64,000 nucleotides of DNA from Bacteroidales bacterium Bact_19. Lineage in GTDB: Bacteria > Bacteroidota > Bacteroidia > Bacteroidales > ML635J-15. The notes beneath the pieces are model-generated. The model made no database searches. It saw nothing but the letters and a program-made list of their open reading frames with translations, and was not told the DNA's origin. The stretch is taken from NCBI GenBank assembly GCA_001603595.1, contig LUZK01000009.1, positions 1 to 64,000 of the forward strand, read 5' to 3'. Each line of letters starts with the position of its first letter. Position 1 is the first letter of the stretch. Shown one piece after another: positions 29,516 through 39,342 of the stretch. The position numbers were made by a program, and so were the translations under genes.

Positions 29516-30853
29516 TTACTTTTTTACGTATTTAGCAACAAATTCATCAATGAACATTTTAAGATTCGGAGTACCGATTTCTTGCAAATCGTAACCAACT
29601 TTTACTGTAGGTTTATCAATCTTAACGATTCTGTTAAGGTCAATAGGAGTCGCAATAACTACAGCATCACAAGGAGTGTTTGCAATAGTACGTTCGAGGT
29701 CTTTAATTTGTTGTTCGCCATAGCCCATTGCAGGTAATAAAGTACCGATGTTAGGATAAATTCTGAAAGTTTCAGCTAATTTACCAACCACATAAGGTCT
29801 TGGGTCAACGAGTTCTGCAGCACCACATTTTCTTGCAGCAACAACACCAGCACCAATTTTCATTTCACCATGAGTTAATGTTGGGCCGTCTTCAACGACT
29901 AATACCTTTTTACCTTTAATAAGTTCGGGTTTATCTATTGATAGAGGAGAAGCACCATCAACAACTGCTGCATTAGGATTAACTTTGGCAATGTTTTCGC
30001 GTACAATTTGAATTGCTTCAGGACCAGCAGAATCCATTTTGTTAATAACAACAATATCAGCAAGTCTTAAAGTTACTTCACCCGGATAATAGCTTAATTC
30101 GTGTCCCGGTCTGTGTGGATCAACAACTGTAACCATTAAATCGGGTTTGTAAAATGGAAAGTCGTTGTTTCCTCCGTCCCACAAAATAACATCACAACCA
30201 TTAGGATCATTTTCAGCAGCACGAAGAATAGCTTCATAATCAACGCCTGCATATATTACGTTACCACGAGTTACGTGTGGCTCGTATTCTTCCATTTCTT
30301 CAATTGTACATTTGTGTTTTGCTAAATCTTCAACAGTGGCAAAACGTTGAACTTTTTGTGATACTAAATCACCATAAGGCATTGGGTGACGAACAGCAAC
30401 AACTTTAAGTCCGGCTTCCATTAACAGCTCGATAATACGTCTTGAAGTTTGTGATTTACCACAACCTGTACGAATTGCTCCAACAGCAATAACCGGTTTT
30501 GTTGATTTTAATTGTGTTTTTTTAGGACCTAAAAGTGTGAAATTAGCTCCATTAGCATTAACTAAAGCACTTAGGTTCATTACGTATTGGTACGGAACAT
30601 CACTATAAGAGAATACGCATTCATCAGCGTCTAATTCTTTAATTAATTTTGGTAAATCTTCTTGAGCATAAATTGGAATTCCTGCCGGATATAGTTCTCC
30701 TGCTAATTCTGCCGGATATTTTCTGCCGTCAATGTCAGGAATTTGAGCTGCCGTAAAGGCTACAACTCTATAATCCGGATTGTTGCGGTAGTAAGTGTTG
30801 AAATTGTGGAAATCTCTTCCCGCTGCTCCAATAATAATTACATTCTTTGCCAT
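29516..30853 (-). CDS. Cyclic 2,3-diphosphoglycerate synthetase-like P-loop protein
   Basis: VIIIGAAGRDFHNFNTYYRNNPDYRVVAFTAAQIPDIDGRKYP; Walker A AIRTGCGKSQTS; DVILWDGGNNDFPF; ADIVVINKMD. Confidence 0.85.
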   Translation of the reverse strand: MAKNVIIIGAAGRDFHNFNTYYRNNPDYRVVAFTAAQIPDIDGRKYPAELAGELYPAGIPIYAQEDLPKLIKELDADECVFSYSDVPYQYVMNLSALVNANGANFTLLGPKKTQLKSTKPVIAVGAIRTGCGKSQTSRRIIELLMEAGLKVVAVRHPMPYGDLVSQKVQRFATVEDLAKHKCTIEEMEEYEPHVTRGNVIYAGVDYEAILRAAENDPNGCDVILWDGGNNDFPFYKPDLMVTVVDPHRPGHELSYYPGEVTLRLADIVVINKMDSAGPEAIQIVRENIAKVNPNAAVVDGASPLSIDKPELIKGKKVLVVEDGPTLTHGEMKIGAGVVAARKCGAAELVDPRPYVVGKLAETFRIYPNIGTLLPAMGYGEQQIKDLERTIANTPCDAVVIATPIDLNRIVKIDKPTVKVGYDLQEIGTPNLKMFIDEFVAKYVKK

Positions 30854-31083
30854 AATTGTTTATTTTTTATTTGACATTTATTTAATAAGCACAAAATTAT
30901 ATTTTTTATTCAGACAAAAAATTGATAAAAAATATGTTAAGAAGCATAATATTTATAAATTTAACGTTTCATTTTTCTGTAATTCAGTCAATTATGTTTT
31001 TAGACTAATATAGTTTTTATTCCTATTTTTTTAATTAAATTCGCAGCATTAAAACTTTTATTAACAATTTAACTTATTACATT

Positions 31084-32211
31084 ATGAACATTCCAATGGT
31101 AGATCTTAAAAATCAATATTTAAAAATTAAAGATCAAATTGATAATGCAATACTTAACGTTATAGATAAAACTCAATTCATTAACGGTGATGATGTAAAA
31201 CTTTTTAAAAACGAACTCGCTGAATATCTTAAAGTAAAGCATGTTATACCGTGTGGGAATGGTACTGATGCTCTTCAGGTTGCTCTTATGGCATTAGATT
31301 TAAAACCCGGAGATGAAGTTATTTCAAGTGATTTTACTTTTATTGCTACCGTCGAAACAATCGCATTACTTGGATTAAAGCCTGTGATGGTTGACGTTGA
31401 CCCTGATACTTTTTTGATAGATCCTGATAAAATTGAAAAAGTAATAACTCCTCGAACGAAGGCAATTATGCCGGTTCACCTTTTTGGACAATGTGCCGAT
31501 ATGGACAGAATTATGGCAATAGCCGAAAAGTACAATCTTTTCGTGATTGAAGATACGGCTCAAGCTATTGGCAGCGATTTTAAATCTGAAAAAGCTTGGG
31601 TAAAGAAAGCCGGAACCATCGGTAATATTGGTTGCACATCATTTTTCCCATCGAAAAATCTCGGTTGTTACGGAGATGGAGGTGCTATTTTTACAAATGA
31701 TGATGAATTAGCCCAGAAAATTAGTATTTTGGTTAATCATGGAATGAAAGTTAGATATTATCACGATCTTATTGGCGTTAACTCCAGACTTGATTCAATA
31801 CAAGCTGCAATCTTAAGAATAAAACTGCCATATTTGGATTCCTACAATCAAGCTCGGGTGAATGCAGCAAATTATTATGATAAAGCATTTGCCGGGTGTG
31901 AAAAAATAATTACTCCAAAGAGATTTGAGAAATCAACTCATACTTTTCATCAATACACTTTACGATTGGTTAATGTTAACAGGCAAAAGTTAATGGAGCA
32001 TTTAGCATCCAAAGGAATTGCATCTGCTGTATATTATCCTGTACCTTTGCACAAACAAAAAGCCTTTCAGCAGTTCGATTACAATCCTTCAGATTTTCCG
32101 GTAACCGATATGCTGTGCGAACAGGTTTTGTCTCTTCCTATGAATACCGAGTTGAATGAAGAAATTATAAAATATATTGCCGAAAGTGTTTTGGAGTTTG
32201 TTAATTCTTAA
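31084..32211 (+). CDS. DegT/DnrJ/EryC1/StrS family aminotransferase
   Basis: MVDLKNQYLKIKDQID, CGNGTDALQVALMAL, VIEDTAQAIGSDF, SFFPSKNLGCYGDGGAIFTND. Confidence 0.95.
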   Translation: MNIPMVDLKNQYLKIKDQIDNAILNVIDKTQFINGDDVKLFKNELAEYLKVKHVIPCGNGTDALQVALMALDLKPGDEVISSDFTFIATVETIALLGLKPVMVDVDPDTFLIDPDKIEKVITPRTKAIMPVHLFGQCADMDRIMAIAEKYNLFVIEDTAQAIGSDFKSEKAWVKKAGTIGNIGCTSFFPSKNLGCYGDGGAIFTNDDELAQKISILVNHGMKVRYYHDLIGVNSRLDSIQAAILRIKLPYLDSYNQARVNAANYYDKAFAGCEKIITPKRFEKSTHTFHQYTLRLVNVNRQKLMEHLASKGIASAVYYPVPLHKQKAFQQFDYNPSDFPVTDMLCEQVLSLPMNTELNEEIIKYIAESVLEFVNS

Positions 32212-32226
32212 TACTTGAATTAATAT

Positions 32227-32919
32227 ATGACTCGCCAAAAATTAGTTGTTCTTTCCGGAGCAGGAATAAGTAAGGAAAGTGGAATTCCGACTTTTAGAGA
32301 CAATAATGGATTGTGGAAGCAATATCGTTTTGAAGATGTTGCAAGTCCCGAAGCATGGGGAAGAAATCCTGCATTGGTACTGGAATTTTATAATTCCAGA
32401 AGAAAGATTGTAAGAAATTCTAAGCCCAACTATGCCCATATTGCTCTTGTAGAATTAGAAAGAATTTTTGATGTCATAATAATAACTCAAAATGTTGACG
32501 ATTTGCATGAGAGAGCGGGATCAAAGAATGTTTTACACTTGCATGGCGAAATAATGAAAGCTCGCAGTACTGACAATCCTGATATTATAATTGATATAGA
32601 TTCTGATGAATTAAATATCGGGGACAGATGTCCGTTGGGATCTCAATTGCGGCCACATATAGTTTGGTTTGGAGAGCCTGTTCCAAATATTGGTAAAGCT
32701 GTTGAAATTGTACAGACTGCCGATATTTTTTTAGTTATAGGAACCGGTTTGCAGGTTTATCCTGCTGCAGGACTTATTCATTATACTCCCAAAAAATGCA
32801 AAAATTTTTTGATTGATCCCGGAACAGAATTCCTGCTTCCGGAAAATTTTGTACATATTAAATCAACTGCTGTTGAGGGAATGAAGGTTTTGATTGAAAA
32901 ATATTTGATTAGAAATTGA
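32227..32919 (+). CDS. Sir2-family NAD-dependent deacylase
   Basis: LVVLSGAGISKESGIPTFRDNNGLW, IITQNVDDLHERAGS, LHLHGE, HIVWFGE, VIGTGLQVYPAAGL. Confidence 0.93.
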   Translation: MTRQKLVVLSGAGISKESGIPTFRDNNGLWKQYRFEDVASPEAWGRNPALVLEFYNSRRKIVRNSKPNYAHIALVELERIFDVIIITQNVDDLHERAGSKNVLHLHGEIMKARSTDNPDIIIDIDSDELNIGDRCPLGSQLRPHIVWFGEPVPNIGKAVEIVQTADIFLVIGTGLQVYPAAGLIHYTPKKCKNFLIDPGTEFLLPENFVHIKSTAVEGMKVLIEKYLIRN

Positions 32920-32934
32920 AATTTTTTGTTTTAA

Positions 32935-32968
32935 TTTGATGGTTTTTAAAAAAAACTATATAAATTTG
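32935..32968 (+). promoter_or_regulatory. Bacteroidota-type promoter for tRNA-Gly
   Basis: TTTG (32935-32938)-N22-TAAATTTG (32961-32968), 8 nt upstream of the tRNA 5' end. Confidence 0.5.
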
Positions 32969-32976
32969 TAAAAAAA

Positions 32977-33048
32977 GCGGGAGTAGCTCAGTGGTAGAGC
33001 ATCAGCTTCCCAAGCTGAGGGTCGCGGGTTCGAGCCCCGTTTCCCGCT
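32977..33048 (+). tRNA. tRNA-Gly (anticodon CCC)
   Basis: Full cloverleaf GCGGGAG TA GCTC...TCAGC TTCCCAA GCTGA...GCGGG TTCGAGC CCCGT TTCCCGC; U73 discriminator; CCA not encoded. Confidence 0.93.
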
Positions 33049-33084
33049 CAACAATCAACATTATAGCTCATTTAAAAAATTATC

Positions 33085-33918
33085 ATGGTTTTTCTGGATT
33101 ATTTACTTAGAACCATTTTGCAAACATTCAATCATATTTTAATTCTCTTTCTTCCGATTATTATTCTTGGTTTGATTTTACATTATTTCTCATTGGCAAT
33201 TCAAAGTTCCGGAATAAAAATTTTTGGAATAAAGTTTTATCTATATGGTTTTGCAGCATTGAAAACTGCTATCCACGAACTCGGACATGCAATATTTTGT
33301 CCGGTTTTTGGACATAAAATAATAAAAATGAAATTATTTGAAGTAAATTATGAATCCGGAAATTTAGGTTATGTAAATCATTCATACAATCAAAACAATT
33401 TATGGTCACAAATAGGAAGCTTTTTTATCGGAATTGGACCCATAATTTTAGGATCTTTAGCTCTTTTTAGTATTTCATATTTTTTGTTTGAATTTGATGT
33501 TTTTGTTTATTTTAAAACCATAGATTTTCCTGATCAGTTTTATAGATGGTATTCATTACAAATATACTTAGAAAATTTCTATAATGCTTTTATTAGTTTT
33601 TTTCAGTCTCTAAATAACGTTGAACTATCACAAGTATGGAGAGTAGTTTTAATGATTTATTTTTTCATTTCCATAGGAAGTTCGATAAACTTAAGTCCAT
33701 CTGACATTAGAAGTGCAGCCAAAGGATTGGGAATATTTATTTTGTTACTATTTGTATTAAGCCTTACTACAATGTGGCAAACAACAGTAATACATGATGG
33801 AGTAATTTATTTGAGCAAATGGCTGTCAGGATTTTACTTAATAATGTTATTTACAATTAGTTTTTTACTAATAATATATCTACTATTTTCAATTCTTGAG
33901 TTTGTTTTAGGAAGATAA
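33085..33918 (+). CDS. Putative M50-like membrane metallopeptidase
   Basis: Multi-TM, HExxH motif in KTAIHELGHAIFCPVFGHKI, second motif INLSPSDIRSAAKGLG. Confidence 0.6.
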   Translation: MVFLDYLLRTILQTFNHILILFLPIIILGLILHYFSLAIQSSGIKIFGIKFYLYGFAALKTAIHELGHAIFCPVFGHKIIKMKLFEVNYESGNLGYVNHSYNQNNLWSQIGSFFIGIGPIILGSLALFSISYFLFEFDVFVYFKTIDFPDQFYRWYSLQIYLENFYNAFISFFQSLNNVELSQVWRVVLMIYFFISIGSSINLSPSDIRSAAKGLGIFILLLFVLSLTTMWQTTVIHDGVIYLSKWLSGFYLIMLFTISFLLIIYLLFSILEFVLGR

Positions 33919-33926
33919 TCTGAAAA

Positions 33927-33955
33927 AAAAGCTATCTCTTTTTGAGATAGCTTTT
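33927..33955. terminator. Bidirectional intrinsic terminator shared by M50-like gene (+) and tRNA-Glu (-)
   Basis: AAAAGCTATCTC-TTTTT-GAGATAGCTTTT, A/T tracts on both sides. Confidence 0.8.
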
Positions 33956-34029
33956 GGCAGTCCATAGGGGAATCGAACCCCTGCTACCAGAATGAAAATC
34001 TGGCGTCCTAACCGCTAGACGAATGGACC
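33955..34029 (-). tRNA. tRNA-Glu (anticodon TTC)
   Basis: Minus strand GGTCCATTCGTCTAGCGGTTAGGACGCCAGATTTTCATTCTGGTAGCAGGGGTTCGATTCCCCTATGGACTGCCA; encoded CCA. Confidence 0.95.
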
Positions 34030-34110
34030 GTTTCCCATTCTCTTTTGGGACTGCAAAGAAAAACAAAAAATTTATTTCTTCCAAATTTTTTTGAAAAATT
34101 TTTTCAAAAA

Positions 34111-34140
34111 AAAAGAGCAAAATTTTTTGCTCTTTTTTTT
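34111..34140. terminator. Bidirectional hairpin terminator downstream of yebC
   Basis: AGAGCAAAA-TT-TTTTGCTCT flanked by A-run and T-run. Confidence 0.65.
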
Positions 34141-34154
34141 GTTATAAAAAACTT

Positions 34155-34901
34155 TTATTCCATAGCACTTGCAAGCTCGTCTGTCATTTCAAGATTATGG
34201 AAAACTTTTTGAACATCATCATCATCTTCCAGAGCATCAATCAACTTAAGTACAGATTTGGCTTCTTCAACGCCAAGAGTTTTGGTATCATTTGGGATTC
34301 TCTGAAGTTCTGCATTTGAAGGAGTGATTTTTAGTTCTTCAAATTTTTTATTCAAATTACCGAAGTCTTCCATTGCACAATAAACAGTAACCATATTATC
34401 TTCGACTTCAATATCTTCGGCTCCGGCATCAATAAGTTCGAGTTCGAGGTCTTCCATATTCATTGATTCAGGTTTTTCAAACTCAAAAACTCCTTTGCGG
34501 TCGAATAAGAAGCTTAATGAACCGTTTGTCCCTAATGAACCATTATATTTATTAAAGGCTGCTCTAACATTAGATACGGTTCTGTTGTTGTTGTCGGTTA
34601 AGCATTCTACAAAAATAGCTATGCCATGTGGGCCATATCCTTCGAAAGTAACAGGCACAAAATTGTTGCCGTCTTGATTTCCTTTATTTATAGCTCTTTC
34701 GATATTATCTTTAGGCATATTGGCACCTCGAGCGTTTTGAATAGCTAATCTCAAACGGGGATTGTAATCAGGGTCAGGACCGCCTCCTTCTTTTACTGCA
34801 ATAGTAATTTCCTTTGATAACTTTGAAAAAATTTTTGATCTTTTGGCATCCAATGCCCCTTTTTTACGCTTAATTGTTGACCATTTACTATGTCCTGACA
34901 T
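34155..34901 (-). CDS. YebC/PmpR family transcriptional regulator
   Basis: MSGHSKWSTIKRKKGALDAKRSKIFSKLSKEI, GYGPHGIAIFVECLTDNNNRT. Confidence 0.97.
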   Translation of the reverse strand: MSGHSKWSTIKRKKGALDAKRSKIFSKLSKEITIAVKEGGGPDPDYNPRLRLAIQNARGANMPKDNIERAINKGNQDGNNFVPVTFEGYGPHGIAIFVECLTDNNNRTVSNVRAAFNKYNGSLGTNGSLSFLFDRKGVFEFEKPESMNMEDLELELIDAGAEDIEVEDNMVTVYCAMEDFGNLNKKFEELKITPSNAELQRIPNDTKTLGVEEAKSVLKLIDALEDDDDVQKVFHNLEMTDELASAME

Positions 34902-34973
34902 AATATTATAGTTTTTGTTTCAGCTGCAAAATTAATTATTTTTCAAAATTATTATAAATTAATTCATAAATAA

Positions 34974-37430
34974 CTAATATGGATCAACATCAATTTCAAA
35001 ATTTGTCGAAACAAACCTGTCATCTTTTTTAGTTTCGACAATCAATTTACATATCAAATCTTTAATTTTTTTATTGTTAATAGTTCTGGGCATTTTTATT
35101 AATACATTATAAATAAAGAAATTACTAATTTTATTAATTACAGGTTCAAAGGGGTCGTTGACAATTACTTGGGGATTAGTTTTAATTGTTTTTGCAAAAA
35201 AATCAGCAGCATCATATGCCTTTGTTTTATCTTTATGTTTTACTTTTACGGTTATAAATGAAAATATAGGTGGATATTTGAAAGCAGTTCTTTCTCTAAT
35301 TTGGTCATAAAACATTTCTTTGTAGTTATTATTAATCACCCAATTAATGATTTTATGATCAGGAGAAAAAGTTTGAATAACAACTTCGCCTCTGTCTGTT
35401 CTGCGTCCGGATCTTCCGCTAACTTGTGCCATCAATTGCCATGAACGTTCGAAAGCTCTGAAATCAGGAAAATTTATCATGTTATCGGCATTTAATATTC
35501 CGACGAGCTTAACTCTTTCGAAATCGAGTCCTTTACCAATCATCTGAGTTCCTATCAGAATATCAATGAGCCCTTCTTTGAAGTTGTTTAAAATTGTTTC
35601 AAATTTTGTTTTTGAACTTGCAGTGTCGTGGTCGAGCCGGGCAACTCGAGTGTGTGGAAACAAAAGTTTTACTTCATCTTCAATTCTTTCTGTGCCGAAT
35701 CCTTTGGTTTTAACTTTGGTACTGCCGCACTTCTCACACGAATCAGAGTATTTATACGATTGGCCGCAGTAATGACAAAGCAATGAATTATTGTTTTTAT
35801 GAAAAGTCAAACTTACGTTGCAAGATTTACATGTTGGAATATGACCGCAGTCTGCACATTCGATGTATGGTGAAAACCCTCTTCGGTTTTGGAATAAAAT
35901 TATTTGCTTACCATCATTGAGATTACTGATTATTTTATCAAAAAGCAAAGGATGAAAATGCCCTTTCATAATTTTTCTTCGGTAAGCATCTTTAATGTCG
36001 ACTACGTGTATTTCGGGCAAGAGTACTTCATTATATCTTTTGGTAAGTTCTACGAGCTTGTATTTTTCCCTAATAGTATTGTAATAAGATTCCAACGAAG
36101 GGGTTGCTGAGCCTAAAATTACTTTTGCTGAATGAAATCTTGCCAAAATCAATGCTACATCTCTGGCGTTATAACGAGGATCGGGGTCTTGCTGTTTATA
36201 CGACGGGTCATGTTCTTCATCAACAATTATTAATCCTAAATCAGAAAAAGGCAAAAAGATTGAAGATCTAACTCCGATAATAATTTTAATGTCATTTTTT
36301 AAAAGGTCATTATACAAATCAATTTTGTAGTTTTGATTGAATCTGCTGTGATAAACTCCTACAATTTTCCCGAAGATTCGTTGCAATCTTGAAATGATTT
36401 GGCCGGTAATAGCTATTTCTGGCAGTAGATATAAAACTTGTTTCCCTTCTGAAATTGTTTTTTCTATCAGTTTAATATAAATTTCGGTCTTTCCGCTTGA
36501 TGTTATACCATGTAAAAGCACAGCTTTGTTTTCCGAAAAATTATGTAAAATCTTATTGTATGCTTCTGCTTGATGTTCTGAAAGAACAATTTCCGTATTA
36601 CTTGAAAGTTCAAAATCATTATTTTCTCTTGATCTTGAAATTTGCGTTGTTTTTATTTCAATGATTCCCTTGTCAGCTAATGTTTTGATTGTTTGCAATG
36701 ATACACCAGTTTGCTTTTCGAGTTCGTCATATGCAATTTCAATGTTTTGAGTATTATTTGACAAAGATAATTCTGTAAGATAAGATATTAACTTGTTTTG
36801 TTTCGTACCTCTCAGTTTTATGGAATCTAAAAATGATAATTTTTCGGGATTGAATACTACTATTTTTTTCAATTTAGGGGAATATGTTTCAGATATTTCT
36901 TTTCCTACACTTAAAAGTTGATGTTGTTGTAAATTATTTATGTATCGCAGAATATTCTTGATCCTTGTTATTGATTTCAGCTTATTTACAGTTATTTTTT
37001 TATATTTTTTCAGTTCTTGAATTATTAAAAATTCATTATTGTTAAGAGAAACCAAATCAAAATTTTCTATATTTTCTTCATTTAAATAAATAATAGATTC
37101 GTCTCCGGGTAAAAGGTCACCGGGCAACATAGCAGTTAAAACTTCACCTGCGTTACAACAATAATAATCACGTATCCAAAACAACAATTGCAGTTGTTTT
37201 TTTGTAACGATTGGTGCTGAATCAACAATTTCGATTAATGGTTTTGTGAAATAATTCGGAGTATTATTATGTAATTCAGCAATAATGCCTGTGTATAATT
37301 TATTTTTTCCGAAATTAACAATTACACGAAACCCAACATCAACAATTTGCATGTATTGCGAAATTTCGTAGGTAAATGTATTATCAACGTTTAGCGGTAA
37401 TAAAATTTCGGCAAAGCGGTATTTTAACAT
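34974..37430 (-). CDS. priA: Primosomal protein N' (PriA helicase)
   Basis: LLHGITSSGKTEIY, IIVDEEHDPSYKQ, Cys-rich CADCGHIPTCKSCNVSLTFH...CHYCG, GTQMIGKGLDF. Confidence 0.96.
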   Translation of the reverse strand: MLKYRFAEILLPLNVDNTFTYEISQYMQIVDVGFRVIVNFGKNKLYTGIIAELHNNTPNYFTKPLIEIVDSAPIVTKKQLQLLFWIRDYYCCNAGEVLTAMLPGDLLPGDESIIYLNEENIENFDLVSLNNNEFLIIQELKKYKKITVNKLKSITRIKNILRYINNLQQHQLLSVGKEISETYSPKLKKIVVFNPEKLSFLDSIKLRGTKQNKLISYLTELSLSNNTQNIEIAYDELEKQTGVSLQTIKTLADKGIIEIKTTQISRSRENNDFELSSNTEIVLSEHQAEAYNKILHNFSENKAVLLHGITSSGKTEIYIKLIEKTISEGKQVLYLLPEIAITGQIISRLQRIFGKIVGVYHSRFNQNYKIDLYNDLLKNDIKIIIGVRSSIFLPFSDLGLIIVDEEHDPSYKQQDPDPRYNARDVALILARFHSAKVILGSATPSLESYYNTIREKYKLVELTKRYNEVLLPEIHVVDIKDAYRRKIMKGHFHPLLFDKIISNLNDGKQIILFQNRRGFSPYIECADCGHIPTCKSCNVSLTFHKNNNSLLCHYCGQSYKYSDSCEKCGSTKVKTKGFGTERIEDEVKLLFPHTRVARLDHDTASSKTKFETILNNFKEGLIDILIGTQMIGKGLDFERVKLVGILNADNMINFPDFRAFERSWQLMAQVSGRSGRRTDRGEVVIQTFSPDHKIINWVINNNYKEMFYDQIRERTAFKYPPIFSFITVKVKHKDKTKAYDAADFFAKTIKTNPQVIVNDPFEPVINKISNFFIYNVLIKMPRTINNKKIKDLICKLIVETKKDDRFVSTNFEIDVDPY

Positions 37431-37438
37431 TAAAAAAA

Positions 37439-38419
37439 TTAAGTATTAAGAATATCAACTATATCGAGCAGAGTTTGGTCAATTGATTTGTGGTGTTTGA
37501 TTGTTTGATTAAAAGGTACATACACAATCTGCCTATTAATCATTCCAACCATAACACTGCGTTGGTCGTCGAGGAGGGCATCAATAGCAGCAACTCCAAG
37601 ACGGCTTGCGAGGTATCTGTCGTAGGCAGTTGGAGAACCGCCTCTTTGGATATGACCGAGAACGGTAACTTTCATATCAAATTCATCGCCGTATTTTTCC
37701 ATAGCTTTCTTAATCTCAAAAGCCCCTCCGGCATCATCCCCTTCAGCAACAATAATTATACTTGATGTTTTTTTTCGTTGCATATATTCCACAAGTCTGT
37801 TGTGTAACTGTTCAAGGTCAGTGGGAACTTCAGGAACAATAACAGCTTCGGCTCCGCTTGCAATACCAACTCTTAGAGCAATAAAGCCAGCATCTCGTCC
37901 CATAACTTCAATAAAAAATATTCTTTCGTGCGAGGCTGCAGTATCCCTAATTTTATCAATAGCCTCAACTGCAGTATTAATGGCTGTATCAAAACCAATA
38001 GTCATGTCTGTTCCGAAAAGATCATTATCAATTGTTCCGGGAAGTCCTACAATAGGGAAATTGTGTTCTTCTGCAAAAATTCTGGCTCCTTTAAAAGTGC
38101 CGTCTCCACCTATTACCACCAGAGCGTCAATTTCCTTTTCTATCAGATTATTGTAAGCTTGTTGACGTCCCTCAACAGTTCTGAATTTTTCGGATCTTGC
38201 TGTCTTTAAAATTGTTCCGCCCAATTGAATTATATTTCCAACACTTTTGGAGTTCATTGGAATGAAATCTCCTTTTATAAGACCTTCGTATCCTCTCAAT
38301 ATTCCATATACTTTAAGATTTTCACTTAATGCTTTTCTAACAACTGCTCTTATGGCAGCATTCATACCGGGAGCATCGCCTCCCGAGGTTAAAACTGCAA
38401 TTTTCTTAATCTTTGCCAT
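37439..38419 (-). CDS. pfkA: 6-phosphofructokinase
   Basis: IAVLTSGGDAPGMNAAIRAVVR, GGDGTFKGA, GLPGTIDNDLFGTDMTIGFDTA, LGHIQRGGSPTAYDR. Confidence 0.97.
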   Translation of the reverse strand: MAKIKKIAVLTSGGDAPGMNAAIRAVVRKALSENLKVYGILRGYEGLIKGDFIPMNSKSVGNIIQLGGTILKTARSEKFRTVEGRQQAYNNLIEKEIDALVVIGGDGTFKGARIFAEEHNFPIVGLPGTIDNDLFGTDMTIGFDTAINTAVEAIDKIRDTAASHERIFFIEVMGRDAGFIALRVGIASGAEAVIVPEVPTDLEQLHNRLVEYMQRKKTSSIIIVAEGDDAGGAFEIKKAMEKYGDEFDMKVTVLGHIQRGGSPTAYDRYLASRLGVAAIDALLDDQRSVMVGMINRQIVYVPFNQTIKHHKSIDQTLLDIVDILNT

Positions 38420-38433
38420 TTTATTTATTTTTG

Positions 38434-38441
38434 CAAATATA
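38434..38441 (-). promoter_or_regulatory. Candidate -7 box (TATATTTG) upstream of pfkA
   Basis: TANNTTTG consensus on the minus strand 15 bp upstream of ATG. Confidence 0.35.
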
Positions 38442-38466
38442 TTAAATATTCAAAACTTGATTTTAA

Positions 38467-39342
38467 TTAATCATTAACTATTTTTTTAATAGAATTTTTT
38501 ACTTCTTCCATCAGCCACAATGGAGTTGAGGTTGCTCCAGTTATTCCGATTGATTTTATATTCTTTAACCATTCTTTTTGGATATCATTTGGTGAAGTAA
38601 TAAAAAATGTTTTCCCCGGCTTTTCTGCTTTACAAATTTCAAATAAACTTTTCCCGTTTGAAGAACTATAATCTGAAACAAAAATGATTATATCATATTT
38701 TGAACAAAAATCTTTTAAGCCGGGAATTCTGTTTTTAACTGATGGACAAATTGTTTGATTAACTTGAAGGATATAGTCTTTTCCGTAGATTTCTTTTAAT
38801 TTATTTTCAACTAATGTTATTAAATTTTGATATTCAAAATAATCAGATGTGGTTTGCGAAAAAAGTATAACATTATTTGATAATTTGAGATCTTCAATTT
38901 CTCTGGAATTTCCTACAACTATAGCTTTATTGTTGGTTTGTCCCATTAAACCGTTAACTTCGGGATGTCCGGCTTTACCAAAAATTATAATATTTGCTTC
39001 GGGATTCTGGATGAAAACATTTTTAATTTTTTGTTGTAATTTTATAACAACTGGACAGGTAGCATCGTAAATTTTATTATTATTTTTACTTGCTTTCAGA
39101 TATGTTTCGGGAGGTTCTCCATGTGCTCTTATTAGAAAAGCTGAATTTTTAATTTCTTCGATATCTGATTTTTCTATTTTTATCATGCCTAGATTTTCTA
39201 ATCTCTGAGCTTCTTTTTTATTGTGCACAATTTCTCCTATACAATAAAATTTAATTTTATTGTTAAGTAAAGTTTCTGCTTTTTGTATTGCCTGTGTTAC
39301 ACCAAAACAAAATCCTGCGTATTTATCAATTTCGATTAACAT
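38467..39342 (-). CDS. ispH: 4-hydroxy-3-methylbut-2-enyl diphosphate reductase
   Basis: AGFCFGVTQAIQKAE, RAHGEPPETY, DATCPVVIKLQ, GKAGHPEVNG, ITGATSTPLWLMEEV. Confidence 0.96.
   Translation of the reverse strand: MLIEIDKYAGFCFGVTQAIQKAETLLNNKIKFYCIGEIVHNKKEAQRLENLGMIKIEKSDIEEIKNSAFLIRAHGEPPETYLKASKNNNKIYDATCPVVIKLQQKIKNVFIQNPEANIIIFGKAGHPEVNGLMGQTNNKAIVVGNSREIEDLKLSNNVILFSQTTSDYFEYQNLITLVENKLKEIYGKDYILQVNQTICPSVKNRIPGLKDFCSKYDIIIFVSDYSSSNGKSLFEICKAEKPGKTFFITSPNDIQKEWLKNIKSIGITGATSTPLWLMEEVKNSIKKIVND

Noticed and set aside
37800-38156. 118-aa ORF on + strand opposite pfkA
   Set aside because: Shadow ORF antisense to a well-conserved gene; no recognisable motif
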